A program made the position numbers and the translations under genes. Below, piece by piece: positions 25,888 through 33,852 of a DNA stretch of 64,000 nucleotides; positions within the stretch are counted from its first letter, which is position 1; each line of letters starts with the position of its first letter. Under the pieces are notes generated by a model, which was not told the origin of the DNA, searched no databases, and saw only the letters and a list, made by a program, of their open reading frames with translations. The stretch lies in the NCBI RefSeq assembly GCF_900114715.1, contig NZ_FOTY01000002.1:124001-188000 (forward strand), given 5' to 3'. This DNA is from Salibacterium qingdaonense. Its GTDB lineage: Bacteria; Bacillota; Bacilli; Bacillales; Marinococcaceae.

Positions 25888-26256
25888 ATGTCCGTATACT
25901 TTGAAGCAGATGTAACAACCATTGGTCCGGAAGTGGAGCTTATGCTTGAGGATAACATTTTGATTTTGTTTAACGAGTCCGCGACAGAGGATCTTAAAGA
26001 AATATCCGTTATTCACAACGGCACAACCGTTTCGGAAATGATTGAAACCGGAGATGAATTTGTGATTGATGGAACCCCTTATAAGATCCTGTTTGTGGGA
26101 AGTAAAGTAAATGAAACAATGAATGATTTAGGTCATGCCACCCTTCAGTTCAACGGGGAATCAGAATCGGACATGCCGGGCACTGTGTGTCTGGAAGACG
26201 GTATTCGCAATGAAATAGCATCCAGTTCGAAATTACAGTTTCGCAAAAACAGCTGA
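25888..26256 (+). CDS. srlB: PTS glucitol/sorbitol-type EIIA component
   Basis: 122 residues with the SrlB outline: VTTIGPEVELMLEDNILILF, EISVIHNGTTV, YKILFVGSKVNETMNDLGHA (with a histidine suited for phosphorylation near residue 80) and HATLQFNGESESDMPGTVCL. It passes phosphate from HPr to SrlE. It sits 6 kb away from srlA and srlE, beyond the aco genes, which ties the two operons into one functional locus. RBS AAAGGAGG, ATG start. Confidence 0.88.
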   Translation: MSVYFEADVTTIGPEVELMLEDNILILFNESATEDLKEISVIHNGTTVSEMIETGDEFVIDGTPYKILFVGSKVNETMNDLGHATLQFNGESESDMPGTVCLEDGIRNEIASSSKLQFRKNS

Positions 26257-26270
26257 AGGAGGCAGAAAAA

Positions 26271-27554
26271 ATGCTCGGAATGAATAGAAAACTATCAGCA
26301 TTTGAAACCGAGGGGAAGTATATCAAAGTAGGGTTAATCGGCGCTGGGCAGATGGGCCGCGGTATGATATCCCAAATTGAGGGAATGAAAGGGATGAAGG
26401 TGGTAGCAACAGCTGATATAAATATTTCTAATGTTATCAATGCGTATAAGTATGCCGGCATCCCTGAAGAAAACATTATTCAGACAGAGAAAGAAGAAGA
26501 GGCTGTACGCGCCGTGGAAGAAGGGAAAGTCACAGCTTTTTCCGAGGCAGAAAAAGTGGCTTCCCTCCCTTCTGTAGATGTGGTCGTGGATGCGACCGGC
26601 ATTCCGAATGTCGGAGCGGCAATCGCCTGGGAGGCCATCCTGAACCGAAAGCACATTGTTATGCTGAATGTGGAAGCAGATGTGACAGTCGGCCCGGTTC
26701 TGAAAAAACTGGCGGACAGCGCTGGAGTCGTTTATACCGGATCGGCCGGGGATGAGCCGGGAGCGGTAATGGAACTTTTTGATTTTGCGGACGCCCTTGG
26801 ATTTGAAGTAATAGCGCTTGGTAAAGGAAAAAACAATCCATTGAATCTCGAAGCGAATCCATCAACGGCGGCGCAGGAGGCAGAAGAAAAAGGAGCCAGC
26901 CCGAAAATGCTTGCTTCCTTCCAGGACGGTACGAAAACGATGGTGGAAATGAATGCGGTGGCAAACGCAACCGGTTTCATTCCGGATCAGACAGGAATGC
27001 ATGGATTCAGCGCAACAGTGGATGAGCTGGCGGACATTTTTCAACTGAAGGACAATGGCGGACAGCTCCATCATAAAGGTATTGTAGAGTACGTACAGGG
27101 AGTGGCTCCCGGCGTTTTTGCCATTATTACATCTCATAATGAAGAAGTTCATGAAGAACTCCAATATGTAAAGCTTGGAAACGGCCCTCATTATACGCTC
27201 TACAGACCTTACCATCTGACTAGTCTGGAGACACCGCTTACAGTGGCACGTGCCTTTTTTGACAAGGAACCGACCATTGCACCAAATTATGATCGTCAGG
27301 CTGAAACTGTGGCCACCGCGAAAAAAGATTTGAAAGAGGGAGAATTCCTCGACAGTATCGGCGGGTACAGTGTATATGGTACGTTGATGGAAAAATCAGA
27401 AGCCGATGGTGCTGAAGCATTTCCTATTGGTCTGGTGGATGCCAATGTAAAAGTAATGCGTGATGTACAAAAAGGAGAAACATTGACGTATAATGATATT
27501 GAGCAGACAAAAGAATCCACCATCTGGAGACTCCGCCGTCTCCAGGAACAGTAA
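26271..27554 (+). CDS. NAD(P)-dependent homoserine-dehydrogenase-like oxidoreductase with C-terminal SAF domain
   Basis: 427 residues. Rossmann motif VGLIGAGQMGRGMISQIEGM near residue 25; VDVVVDATGIPNVGAAIAWE and MLNVEADVTVGP continue the dehydrogenase fold; GSAGDEPGAVMELFDFAD and ALGKGKNNPLN are characteristic. The C-terminal 80 residues, with FPIGLVDANVKVMRDVQKGE, form an SAF domain. The family corresponds to the predicted homoserine dehydrogenases with SAF domain; substrates are mostly unassigned. It follows srlB by 14 bp, so it should act on the imported polyol or a derivative. It is not a housekeeping homoserine dehydrogenase. Confidence 0.8.
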   Translation: MLGMNRKLSAFETEGKYIKVGLIGAGQMGRGMISQIEGMKGMKVVATADINISNVINAYKYAGIPEENIIQTEKEEEAVRAVEEGKVTAFSEAEKVASLPSVDVVVDATGIPNVGAAIAWEAILNRKHIVMLNVEADVTVGPVLKKLADSAGVVYTGSAGDEPGAVMELFDFADALGFEVIALGKGKNNPLNLEANPSTAAQEAEEKGASPKMLASFQDGTKTMVEMNAVANATGFIPDQTGMHGFSATVDELADIFQLKDNGGQLHHKGIVEYVQGVAPGVFAIITSHNEEVHEELQYVKLGNGPHYTLYRPYHLTSLETPLTVARAFFDKEPTIAPNYDRQAETVATAKKDLKEGEFLDSIGGYSVYGTLMEKSEADGAEAFPIGLVDANVKVMRDVQKGETLTYNDIEQTKESTIWRLRRLQEQ

Positions 27555-27608
27555 GCGGACTGCTCCATGATGGCGGGGGATCTGATGCATGAAGAAGAGG
27601 TGAGTAAC

Positions 27609-27938
27609 GTGAAAACGCACGAAATGCAGGCGGACCTTTACTGTATTCAATGCAGAGAAGAGACTCCTCACGTCATTCAGTATATAAATGAAGAAATATC
27701 GACTATCACCTGCCGCCGGTGCAGCCGGGTTGTGGACATCGACATTGATATTATGAACGAACTGTACGATGAGGTGTATCAGCGTATCACGACAAAGCCG
27801 GCCCGGCTTTCAAAAGAATCCCGGGAGGATTTGAGTCACTTCTTTTTTTCCCTGCCAAGCCGTGTCATCAGTAAACCGTACAGGTTGTTCAGGGACGCAA
27901 ATGACACCCAGAAAGCGATACGGCGTTACCGAAAATAA
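27609..27938 (+). CDS. zinc-ribbon protein of unknown function, end of the polyol locus
   Basis: 109 residues from GTG at 27609, chosen for the upstream GAGGTGA 5 bp away; ATG at 27585 is an alternative. Two cysteine pairs, LYCIQCREET and TCRRCSRV, form a likely zinc ribbon in the first half. The rest is helical and basic (RLFRDANDTQKAIRRYRK). It follows the SAF oxidoreductase closely and is ended by a terminator, but similar proteins occur elsewhere in bacilli, so a link to the pathway is not shown. Confidence 0.7.
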   Translation: MKTHEMQADLYCIQCREETPHVIQYINEEISTITCRRCSRVVDIDIDIMNELYDEVYQRITTKPARLSKESREDLSHFFFSLPSRVISKPYRLFRDANDTQKAIRRYRK

Positions 27939-27943
27939 TGAAG

Positions 27944-27974
27944 AAGGCGCTGCCGGAGTGAGGCGGCGCCTTTC
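27944..27974 (+). terminator. intrinsic terminator of the polyol locus
   Basis: GGCGC-GCC stem paired with GGC-GCGCC around a 7-nt loop, then a TTT-containing tail, six bp after the zinc-ribbon gene. Confidence 0.75.
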
Positions 27975-28028
27975 TTACGTTTGAAAGGCTGAAAGAAAAG
28001 GAAAGAATGGATGAAAGGAGGTAAAACG

Positions 28029-28112
28029 ATGATAAAAAAAGTTATAAAATCCATTGTTCTCGGGTTTTTATTAAAGAAAGGGAAACAGATGATTTTCAGG
28101 CGGAAGTCATGA
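28029..28112 (+). CDS. 27-residue basic small protein
   Basis: ATG has AAAGGAGGT 5 bp upstream. The product starts MIKKVIKSIVLGFLLKKGKQ and ends MIFRRKS: a short amphipathic or membrane-binding helix with basic ends. No terminator was found right behind it. The strong RBS is the main support; no family recognised. The following 120 bp up to 28235 show no other feature. Confidence 0.45.
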   Translation: MIKKVIKSIVLGFLLKKGKQMIFRRKS

Positions 28113-28235
28113 TCTCCGGATAACTAATGAATCGTTTCTATGTGTCTGATTAGAGGCCTATTGGTGATTACTCAGATTGGAAAACTGTGTTTTCACCCCT
28201 GACATGCTAAAATAGGGAAAAAGGGGTGATGTACA

Positions 28236-28892
28236 ATGGATTCTCAAGCTCCGGTTATTCATCATCTGGCTGCCGGACGTCCACAGGACATTCAGGATCA
28301 ACAAGGACATGCTTTCCGAACAGGTATAAGGAAACAGAAGGCAGACAACATGGTGTTGAAAAAATCAGGCATTACAGGTAATGATGTGGCGGATAAAAAA
28401 AATCATGGCGGCACAGACAGAGCGGTCTGTATCTATCCTTTGGAACACTACGGCAAATGGGAAGAAGAATTTGAGAGGAAACTTGATCAGGCGGCGTTCG
28501 GAGAGAATATGACCGTGGCAGGCATGACGGAGGACATGGTGTATATCGGCAATACATACCAAGTCGGCAGCTCCGTCATTCAAGTGACCCAGGGGCGGGT
28601 GCCTTGTCTTAAAATCGACAGGCGTACCGGATGCGATGGTCTGATGAAAAGGTTTATCGCAACCGGATTTACCGGTTTTTTCTGCAGAGTACTGCAGGAA
28701 GGGGTGATACAGGCAGACTCACGCATCGAATTAGTGAAAGAAGACGCACGCCGTATCAGTGTTCTGTATGCCAACAACATTTATTTCCACGAGCGCGGCA
28801 ATGTGGATGCAATGAAACGTATTCTCAACGTTCCCCCGTTGGCAGAGCAGTGGCGTAGTAAACTTGAAAAAAGGATACAAAACCTCAAGTAG
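28236..28892 (+). CDS. MOSC-domain protein, YiiM-like
   Basis: 218 residues. MOSC features are KSGITGNDVADKKNHGGTDR and the sulfur-carrier cysteine in VTQGRVPCLKIDRR (near residue 128), with AFGENMTVAGM between them; the tail is the 3-alpha domain (RILNVPPLAEQWRSKLEKRI). Such proteins reduce N-hydroxylated or S-oxide compounds with a molybdenum cofactor. RBS AAAGGGGTG before ATG. Its end overlaps by 8 bp the end of the convergent YihY gene. Confidence 0.88.
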   Translation: MDSQAPVIHHLAAGRPQDIQDQQGHAFRTGIRKQKADNMVLKKSGITGNDVADKKNHGGTDRAVCIYPLEHYGKWEEEFERKLDQAAFGENMTVAGMTEDMVYIGNTYQVGSSVIQVTQGRVPCLKIDRRTGCDGLMKRFIATGFTGFFCRVLQEGVIQADSRIELVKEDARRISVLYANNIYFHERGNVDAMKRILNVPPLAEQWRSKLEKRIQNLK

Positions 28893-29712
28893 TATTTTTG
28901 CGCTGATGCAGCACGGCATTGATTTCCCCGCCGATAACAAGTGTGAGCCCCGTGAGAAACAGCCACAGCATCAAAACAATGACACCCCCGAGGCTTCCGT
29001 AAGTTGCCGAATAGTTGCCAAACTGCTGTACATAAAAAGAAAATCCGGCGGAAATCAACTGCCACATCAAAGTCGCTGCTGCTGCACCGGGAAGGACGTA
29101 TTTCATCGGAACCCGGGTGTTAGGGCCGAAATAATACAGGCTGCAGAGCAGTGCAATCATGACGAGGACACTTAACAGGCGGCGGACCATCTGGAGAAGA
29201 ACCTCTGTGTGTTCCTGCACCGGGAGGTACGAGGTTACCGTTTGTAGAATCACATTTCCAAAAATGGATAAAACAAAAATAAGGATAAGAACGACCAGCA
29301 GCGCGAACGTTAAGAGAATGGATAACAGCCTGGTCTGCCAGAAAGCCCGTGGTGTTTTCACATTGAAAGCCTGATTCATGGCTTTTATAAATGCATTGAG
29401 ACCGGTGGAGGCAGACCAGATTGTACCGATAATACCGAATGTAAGCAGCCCGGTGTTCTCATTTTGAACAATGCTGAAGACATTCTCTTCAAGCATTGCA
29501 GCTGTCCCGTCAGGCAGCGCTGACTGCAGGAGACTCATGACTTCTCCTGCTTCTATGGAAAAGTAGGGGAGTATCGAAAGGGATAAAATAAGCAGCGGAA
29601 ACAAAGACAGCATATAATAAAAAGCCTGTTCTGCCGCAAGACCGAAAGCCCTGTCTTCATTCATTTCCCGAAGCAGCGTTTTAAAAAAATGATTCACGGT
29701 ATGTATTCCCAT
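28885..29712 (-). CDS. YihY/BrkB-family integral membrane protein
   Basis: 275 residues, about six membrane helices. Family words are DRAFGLAAEQAFYYMLSLFP, GTIWSASTGLNAFIKAMNQA, YYFGPNTRVPMKYVLPGAAA and YGSLGGVIVLMLWLFLTG. The family was once called ribonuclease BN by mistake; transport or envelope roles are suspected. RBS AGGAGGATG is near the ATG. It is convergent with the MOSC gene. Confidence 0.88.
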   Translation of the reverse strand: MGIHTVNHFFKTLLREMNEDRAFGLAAEQAFYYMLSLFPLLILSLSILPYFSIEAGEVMSLLQSALPDGTAAMLEENVFSIVQNENTGLLTFGIIGTIWSASTGLNAFIKAMNQAFNVKTPRAFWQTRLLSILLTFALLVVLILIFVLSIFGNVILQTVTSYLPVQEHTEVLLQMVRRLLSVLVMIALLCSLYYFGPNTRVPMKYVLPGAAAATLMWQLISAGFSFYVQQFGNYSATYGSLGGVIVLMLWLFLTGLTLVIGGEINAVLHQRKNTT

Positions 29713-29843
29713 AGCAGCATCCTCCTTTTCTCATGCCATTCCCCGTCTTGTCCTTTATTAACCTCTTTGTTCATAGGGAGGTGTTTGCATATAGGGGTGA
29801 CCGGGAAAGCTGATATTAAAACAGAAGAGAGGGTGTCACAGAA

Positions 29844-29915
29844 ATGATTCGAACTATACTTATGATAATCGGTCTTATTGTTGTTATCAGCGCTTTATGG
29901 AATATCTTGTTTTAA
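29844..29915 (+). CDS. 23-residue single-helix membrane peptide
   Basis: ATG with a GAGAGGGTG RBS 8 bp upstream, product MIRTILMIIGLIVVISALWN and ILF: one hydrophobic helix with a single basic residue at the N-terminus. A strong terminator follows within a few bases, which supports an independent short transcript. This may be a regulatory membrane peptide or a sporulation-type small protein. No named family recognised. Confidence 0.5.
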   Translation: MIRTILMIIGLIVVISALWNILF

Positions 29916-29918
29916 AAA

Positions 29919-29957
29919 GGAGGGAGTTCCCCCTGTAAAGGGACTCCCTCTTTTTGC
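29919..29957 (+). terminator. intrinsic terminator
   Basis: Stem GGGAGTTCCCC region paired with GGGACTCCC, then CTTTTT, right after the 23-codon frame. Confidence 0.88.
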
Positions 29958-29988
29958 ATACCGCTGTGAAATACATATGCTTTAGTGA

Positions 29989-30150
29989 TTAATGAGCTTT
30001 TTCAAACGTTTTGCAGTCGGTTTCCTGTTCATTTGAAGCCTGGCTGCCTTTGTGGCTGACTACATAAATCTGATCAGCACTGCAGCGATTCCCTTCCTCC
30101 CAGTAATCACAATTGTGAACTTCGCAAAGTACGTCCTGTGCTATGCTCAT
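29989..30150 (-). CDS. DUF1540 small cysteine-containing protein
   Basis: 53 residues on the minus strand with the full DUF1540 pattern: VLCEVHNCDYWEEGNRCSAD, then QIYVVSHKGSQASNEQETDC and KTFEKAH. Four cysteines are spaced as in the family, which is common in spore-formers and probably binds metal. The start ATG lies in an AAGGGGGTGATG context with the purine run very close to it. The gene was too short for a 60-residue ORF cutoff. Confidence 0.85.
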   Translation of the reverse strand: MSIAQDVLCEVHNCDYWEEGNRCSADQIYVVSHKGSQASNEQETDCKTFEKAH

Positions 30151-30264
30151 CACCCCCTTACTCTACTATGCGGGAAAAACAAACAAATTAAACATGAAAA
30201 AAATGCATGAAATTCCCCGCTATTCACAAACTAGGCATAGCAGCTGAAAAGGAGGAAATTGTGG

Positions 30265-30588
30265 ATGAGACAAAAATGGATGTTAATACCTGCGGCAGCA
30301 GCTGCGCTTTTTCTCTCGGGAGTCCCTGCAGGAGTGAGCGCAGAAGAACAACAGGAAGAGCGGCAGATTGAGTTGACAGAAGCCCAGCAAAAAGAACTGG
30401 CTGAGATTCATTCCAGTATTCTGGAGAAAAGGAAAACATTAATTGACAAATATACCGAATTCGGCGTCGTACCGGAAGAAAAACGGGAACAAATGAAAGA
30501 ACAGCTGGAGGAAGGTTATGCCAAACTGGAAGAGCGTCAGTTTATTCCCCCGCACCCCCATCACTGGAAAAAAGAAAAGGAAGAGTAA
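30265..30588 (+). CDS. secreted DUF2680 (YckD-like) protein
   Basis: 107 residues from ATG at 30265, AAAGGAGG 9 bp upstream. Signal peptide MRQKWMLIPAAAAALFLSGV with a likely AxA cleavage site at GVSA. The mature part is the DUF2680 helix pair LTEAQQKELAEIHSSILEKR and TLIDKYTEFGVVPEEKREQM, ending in a His-rich segment HPHHW. Function unknown; extracellular or wall-located. A terminator follows. Confidence 0.82.
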   Translation: MRQKWMLIPAAAAALFLSGVPAGVSAEEQQEERQIELTEAQQKELAEIHSSILEKRKTLIDKYTEFGVVPEEKREQMKEQLEEGYAKLEERQFIPPHPHHWKKEKEE

Positions 30589-30589
30589 A

Positions 30590-30626
30590 AAGCCTTTCCC
30601 CTCTGAAGCAGGGGAAAGGCTTTTTA
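30590..30626 (+). terminator. intrinsic terminator
   Basis: AAGCCTTTCCCCT paired with AGGGGAAAGGCTT and T-rich tail, immediately after the DUF2680 gene. Confidence 0.9.
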
Positions 30627-30748
30627 CTGATAGGAATGAAATAAAACGACGAAAAAAAGAAGTTTAAAAAAATACTGAAAGAGAAATGAAGAAAGCAGAA
30701 CGAATTGTTAAGATTGTAAATGTATCTTTAAGAAAGGACAGGATACCA

Positions 30749-30970
30749 ATGCAGCAGGAGATTCAGGATTTTGTTAATAATATAAAGGTGGAAGAGCAGG
30801 CAAACCGCGTTTTCACGCCCGCGGAAATTAACGAAGAATTGTATGACGGGGAAAAGGCGCTTGAAGATGTGCTCGCCGCCTGTGAAAAGCTGGCTGAGGA
30901 CGGAAAGTTAGCCAGAGCGGAAGGGAAAACCGAAGACGGATATAAAGGACAGCTTTTCACTACAAAATAA
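30749..30970 (+). CDS. 73-residue protein of unknown function
   Basis: ATG at 30749 has GAAAGGACAGG upstream and is preferred over 30686, which lacks an RBS. The acidic helical product contains FTPAEINEELYDGEKALEDV and ACEKLAEDGKLARAEGK, a pattern like a small winged-helix without basic residues. A terminator follows within 6 bp. No family recognised. Confidence 0.65.
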   Translation: MQQEIQDFVNNIKVEEQANRVFTPAEINEELYDGEKALEDVLAACEKLAEDGKLARAEGKTEDGYKGQLFTTK

Positions 30971-30975
30971 ATCAG

Positions 30976-31011
30976 GCAAAGGCGGCAATCCAATAAAGGT
31001 TGCCGCCTTTC
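30976..31011 (+). terminator. intrinsic terminator
   Basis: AAAGGCGGCAA paired with TTGCCGCCTTT around an 11-nt loop. Confidence 0.85.
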
Positions 31012-31233
31012 ACATAAATGAGCGATTTTGAGATTTTCACATATTTTTTTATACTATTATGCCTATATTTGAGGAAATGAACATAGTCCATTTGTGACAT
31101 GTATGATATAATTCTGAAAGTCAATAAAAAGAGGTTAATTTTTTCGTTAAGATTGTAAAAATAATTGTAAGAGAAAAAACATTTAAGAATCAATAAGAAC
31201 TATCATGTTTGTCTCAAACTAGGAGGATTACAC

Positions 31234-31632
31234 ATGAAAAAAGTAATTACGTACGGCACCTTCGATTTACTGCACTGGGGCCATATAAATCTACTGAAAC
31301 GCGCCAAGGATCTGGGAGATTATCTAATTGTAGCGATTTCTACAGATGAATTTAACGCCATAAAAAATAAAAAAGCGTATTATCCTTATGAACAGCGCAA
31401 GTTAATTCTTGAAGCTGTCCGGTATGTAGATGAGGTCATTCCGGAAAATGAATGGAATCAAAAAAAGAAAGATCTCCTGCATCATGATGTGGATTTACTC
31501 GTGATGGGGGATGACTGGAAAGGAAGCTTTGATCATCTGGCTCCTTTCTGTGATGTCATATATCTCCCAAGAACCGCCAATATTTCGACTACAAAGATTA
31601 AAAATGAACTGCTTCTTGCGAATGCTTATTAA
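31234..31632 (+). CDS. tagD: glycerol-3-phosphate cytidylyltransferase
   Basis: 132 residues, the usual length. Nucleotidyl transferase motifs: TYGTFDLLHWGHINLLKRA (HWGH) and the ISTTKIK end motif RTANISTTKIKNEL. It makes CDP-glycerol for wall teichoic acid. AGGAGG lies 8 bp before ATG; the 220-bp leader is A/T-rich with a TATAAT at about 31108. It heads a series of teichoic acid genes that continues to 34668. Confidence 0.95.
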   Translation: MKKVITYGTFDLLHWGHINLLKRAKDLGDYLIVAISTDEFNAIKNKKAYYPYEQRKLILEAVRYVDEVIPENEWNQKKKDLLHHDVDLLVMGDDWKGSFDHLAPFCDVIYLPRTANISTTKIKNELLLANAY

Positions 31633-31662
31633 AAAAGAGGGATTTTTTTCTCTCTTTTTTTG
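31632..31662 (+). terminator. terminator after tagD
   Basis: AAAAAAGAGGGA paired with CTCTCTTTTTT around a T-rich loop. Weak stem but long T run; it may only partly separate tagD from the next genes. Confidence 0.6.
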
Positions 31663-31741
31663 TTTTTTCCCTCCTGAACATTATATAATGAACCGAGTGG
31701 AAAAAAAGCACCGGTATGAATAAAGAGGGGTAAAGAGTTGT

Positions 31742-33001
31742 ATGAATAACCGCCTGAAAAAAAAGTTCAACAAACGAGTGAAAAAGCCGTTAAATCAACG
31801 GAAAAAGAAGTATCTGAAGAAATGGAAGAAGTTTAAAAAGTCCAAAACAATCAGAAGCATGTACCGGAAGGTTTTCGGTTTAATTGGAAAGCTGCCGAAA
31901 AAAGAAAACATTATCGTTTTTGAAAGTTTTCTCGGCAAGCAGTACAGCTGTAATCCGCGTGCTGTGTATGAAGAACTGAAGCAGGAGGATCGTAACTTCA
32001 CGTATTACTGGAGCATCGATCACCGGTTCCGGCACTATTTTGAAAAACACGGCGTGCGTACAATACATCGTTTTTCACTGCGTTGGTTTATCGTGATGAT
32101 GAGAGCGAAATACTGGGTTTTTAACAGCAGGCTTCCGAAATGGATTCCAAAACCTGCCGACACTGTTTACCTTCAGACCTGGCACGGCACTCCGCTGAAA
32201 AGGCTGGCACTTGACATGGAAGAGGTCTATATGCCCGGCACGTCAACGGAAACGTACAAGAAAAATTTCGTAGCTGAGGCCGGGAGATGGAGTTACCTCG
32301 TGGCACCAAACGAGTATTCTGCTCAAATATTTGAAAGGGCCTTTGCCTTTGACCAGACAATGCTGAAGACCGGTTATCCGAGAAATGATTACCTGTTCCA
32401 TTACAAGCAGGAGGACGTCGATGCTGTAAAGGAACGGCTTGGTGTGCCAAAAGGCAAAAAAGTGGTATTATACGCTCCGACGTGGAGGGATAACGAGTAC
32501 CATTTTATCGGAAAATATAAGTTCAACGTGCAGCTGGATATGGAGAGGATGAAAGAAGAACTCGGAGAAGAGTACTTCCTGATTTTCCGTCTTCACTATT
32601 TGATTGCCGATCATCTTGACCTCAGAGGCTGGGAAGATTTCGCAGTGGATGCGTCCCGTTATGAAGATATCCGTGATTTATATATCATCAGTGATATGCT
32701 GATTACAGACTATTCTTCTGTCATGTTTGATTACGGGGTGCTGCAGCGTCCGATGATTTTTTATGTATATGATATCGATAATTACCGGGATACGCTGCGT
32801 GGTTTTTATTTCGATTTTGAAAATGAAGCCCCGGGACCGCTTGTGAAAACGACAGAGTCGCTGGTGGAAGAAATTAAACACGCCGATACCATCCGCTCGA
32901 GGTACGCGGAACCTATCCGACACTTTGAAGACTCTTTTCACGCGCTGGAAGACGGGAATGCTGCCAAGAGAGTGGTAGAAACTGTTTTTCCAGAGGATTA
33001 A
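31742..33001 (+). CDS. CDP-glycerol glycerophosphotransferase family protein (TagB/TagF type)
   Basis: 419 residues. A very basic N-terminus (first 35 residues mostly Lys/Arg) suits binding to the membrane. The glycerophosphotransferase motifs follow: TVYLQTWHGTPLKRLALDME, KTGYPRNDYLF, VVLYAPTWRDNEYHF, LLITDYSSVMFDYGVLQRP-like MLITDYSSVMFDYGV, and YPRNDY. It adds glycerol phosphate to the linkage unit or to the polymer. The length suits a TagB-type primase or a short TagF. It is followed by tagG at 25 bp. Confidence 0.88.
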   Translation: MNNRLKKKFNKRVKKPLNQRKKKYLKKWKKFKKSKTIRSMYRKVFGLIGKLPKKENIIVFESFLGKQYSCNPRAVYEELKQEDRNFTYYWSIDHRFRHYFEKHGVRTIHRFSLRWFIVMMRAKYWVFNSRLPKWIPKPADTVYLQTWHGTPLKRLALDMEEVYMPGTSTETYKKNFVAEAGRWSYLVAPNEYSAQIFERAFAFDQTMLKTGYPRNDYLFHYKQEDVDAVKERLGVPKGKKVVLYAPTWRDNEYHFIGKYKFNVQLDMERMKEELGEEYFLIFRLHYLIADHLDLRGWEDFAVDASRYEDIRDLYIISDMLITDYSSVMFDYGVLQRPMIFYVYDIDNYRDTLRGFYFDFENEAPGPLVKTTESLVEEIKHADTIRSRYAEPIRHFEDSFHALEDGNAAKRVVETVFPED

Positions 33002-33025
33002 GCAGTTGAAAAAGAGGGGATTAAA

Positions 33026-33835
33026 ATGAAAGCAATCCTGAAGATTGCAAAAGAACTCTGGGAGAATATAAGATTAATCAATCGTCTCGCTCTTTATGAA
33101 GTAAAAATAAAAAACAACAACAATTATCTGGGGGAAGCCTGGGAACTGATTACCCCCCTCTTTTTTATGGCGATTTACTGGTTCGTGTTCGGTTTTGGTA
33201 TCAGAGGGGAAAACAGTGCTGTAGGCGGCATTCCTTACTTGAGCTGGATGTCGGCGGGCATTACGATCTGGTTTTTTGTTCATCCCGCCGTGACACAGGG
33301 GTCCAAAGCTATTTATACAAAGATACGTCTCGTGTCAAAAATGAATTTTCCATCCAGTATCATTCCGGTGTACGTCATGATTTCAAGACTCTATCCGCAT
33401 CTTTTGATACTGCTTTTGGTCGTGATCTACATGCAGTTCACAGACTATAAGGTATCGATTTATTATCTTCAGTTTCCGTATTTTATCGTAAGTATGCTGA
33501 TGCTCATTACATCAGTTCTGTTGATAACGTCGACACTTACAACCGTCATCCGCGATATCCAAATGTTTATTCAGTCGACGATACGTGTGTTTTTATATAT
33601 CAGCCCTTTTCTCTGGGTATCGGATACACTTCCTGCCTTTGTTCAGGATCTGATGAAGCTCAATCCTCTGTATTATCTGGCCGAAGGGTACCGGGCCGCT
33701 TTTTTCGGAGGGTCCTGGTACATGGTGGAGCACTGGCAGTACAGCCTTTATTTCTGGGCGGTTGTCGTTGTGTTATTCGCGGCGGGGGCGCTTCTTCACA
33801 CCCGTTTTCGAAAGCATTTTATTGATTTTCTGTAG
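33026..33835 (+). CDS. tagG: teichoic acid ABC transporter, permease
   Basis: 269 residues with six membrane helices and the ABC-2 pattern: LALYEVKIKNNNNYLGEAWE, LITPLFFMAIYWFVFGFGIR and LNPLYYLAEGYRAAFFG. TagG with TagH exports undecaprenyl-linked teichoic acid. RBS GAGGGG, ATG start. It lies between the glycerophosphotransferase and tagH with short gaps. Confidence 0.92.
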   Translation: MKAILKIAKELWENIRLINRLALYEVKIKNNNNYLGEAWELITPLFFMAIYWFVFGFGIRGENSAVGGIPYLSWMSAGITIWFFVHPAVTQGSKAIYTKIRLVSKMNFPSSIIPVYVMISRLYPHLLILLLVVIYMQFTDYKVSIYYLQFPYFIVSMLMLITSVLLITSTLTTVIRDIQMFIQSTIRVFLYISPFLWVSDTLPAFVQDLMKLNPLYYLAEGYRAAFFGGSWYMVEHWQYSLYFWAVVVVLFAAGALLHTRFRKHFIDFL

Positions 33836-33852
33836 ACAGGGAGGCTGGTCTT

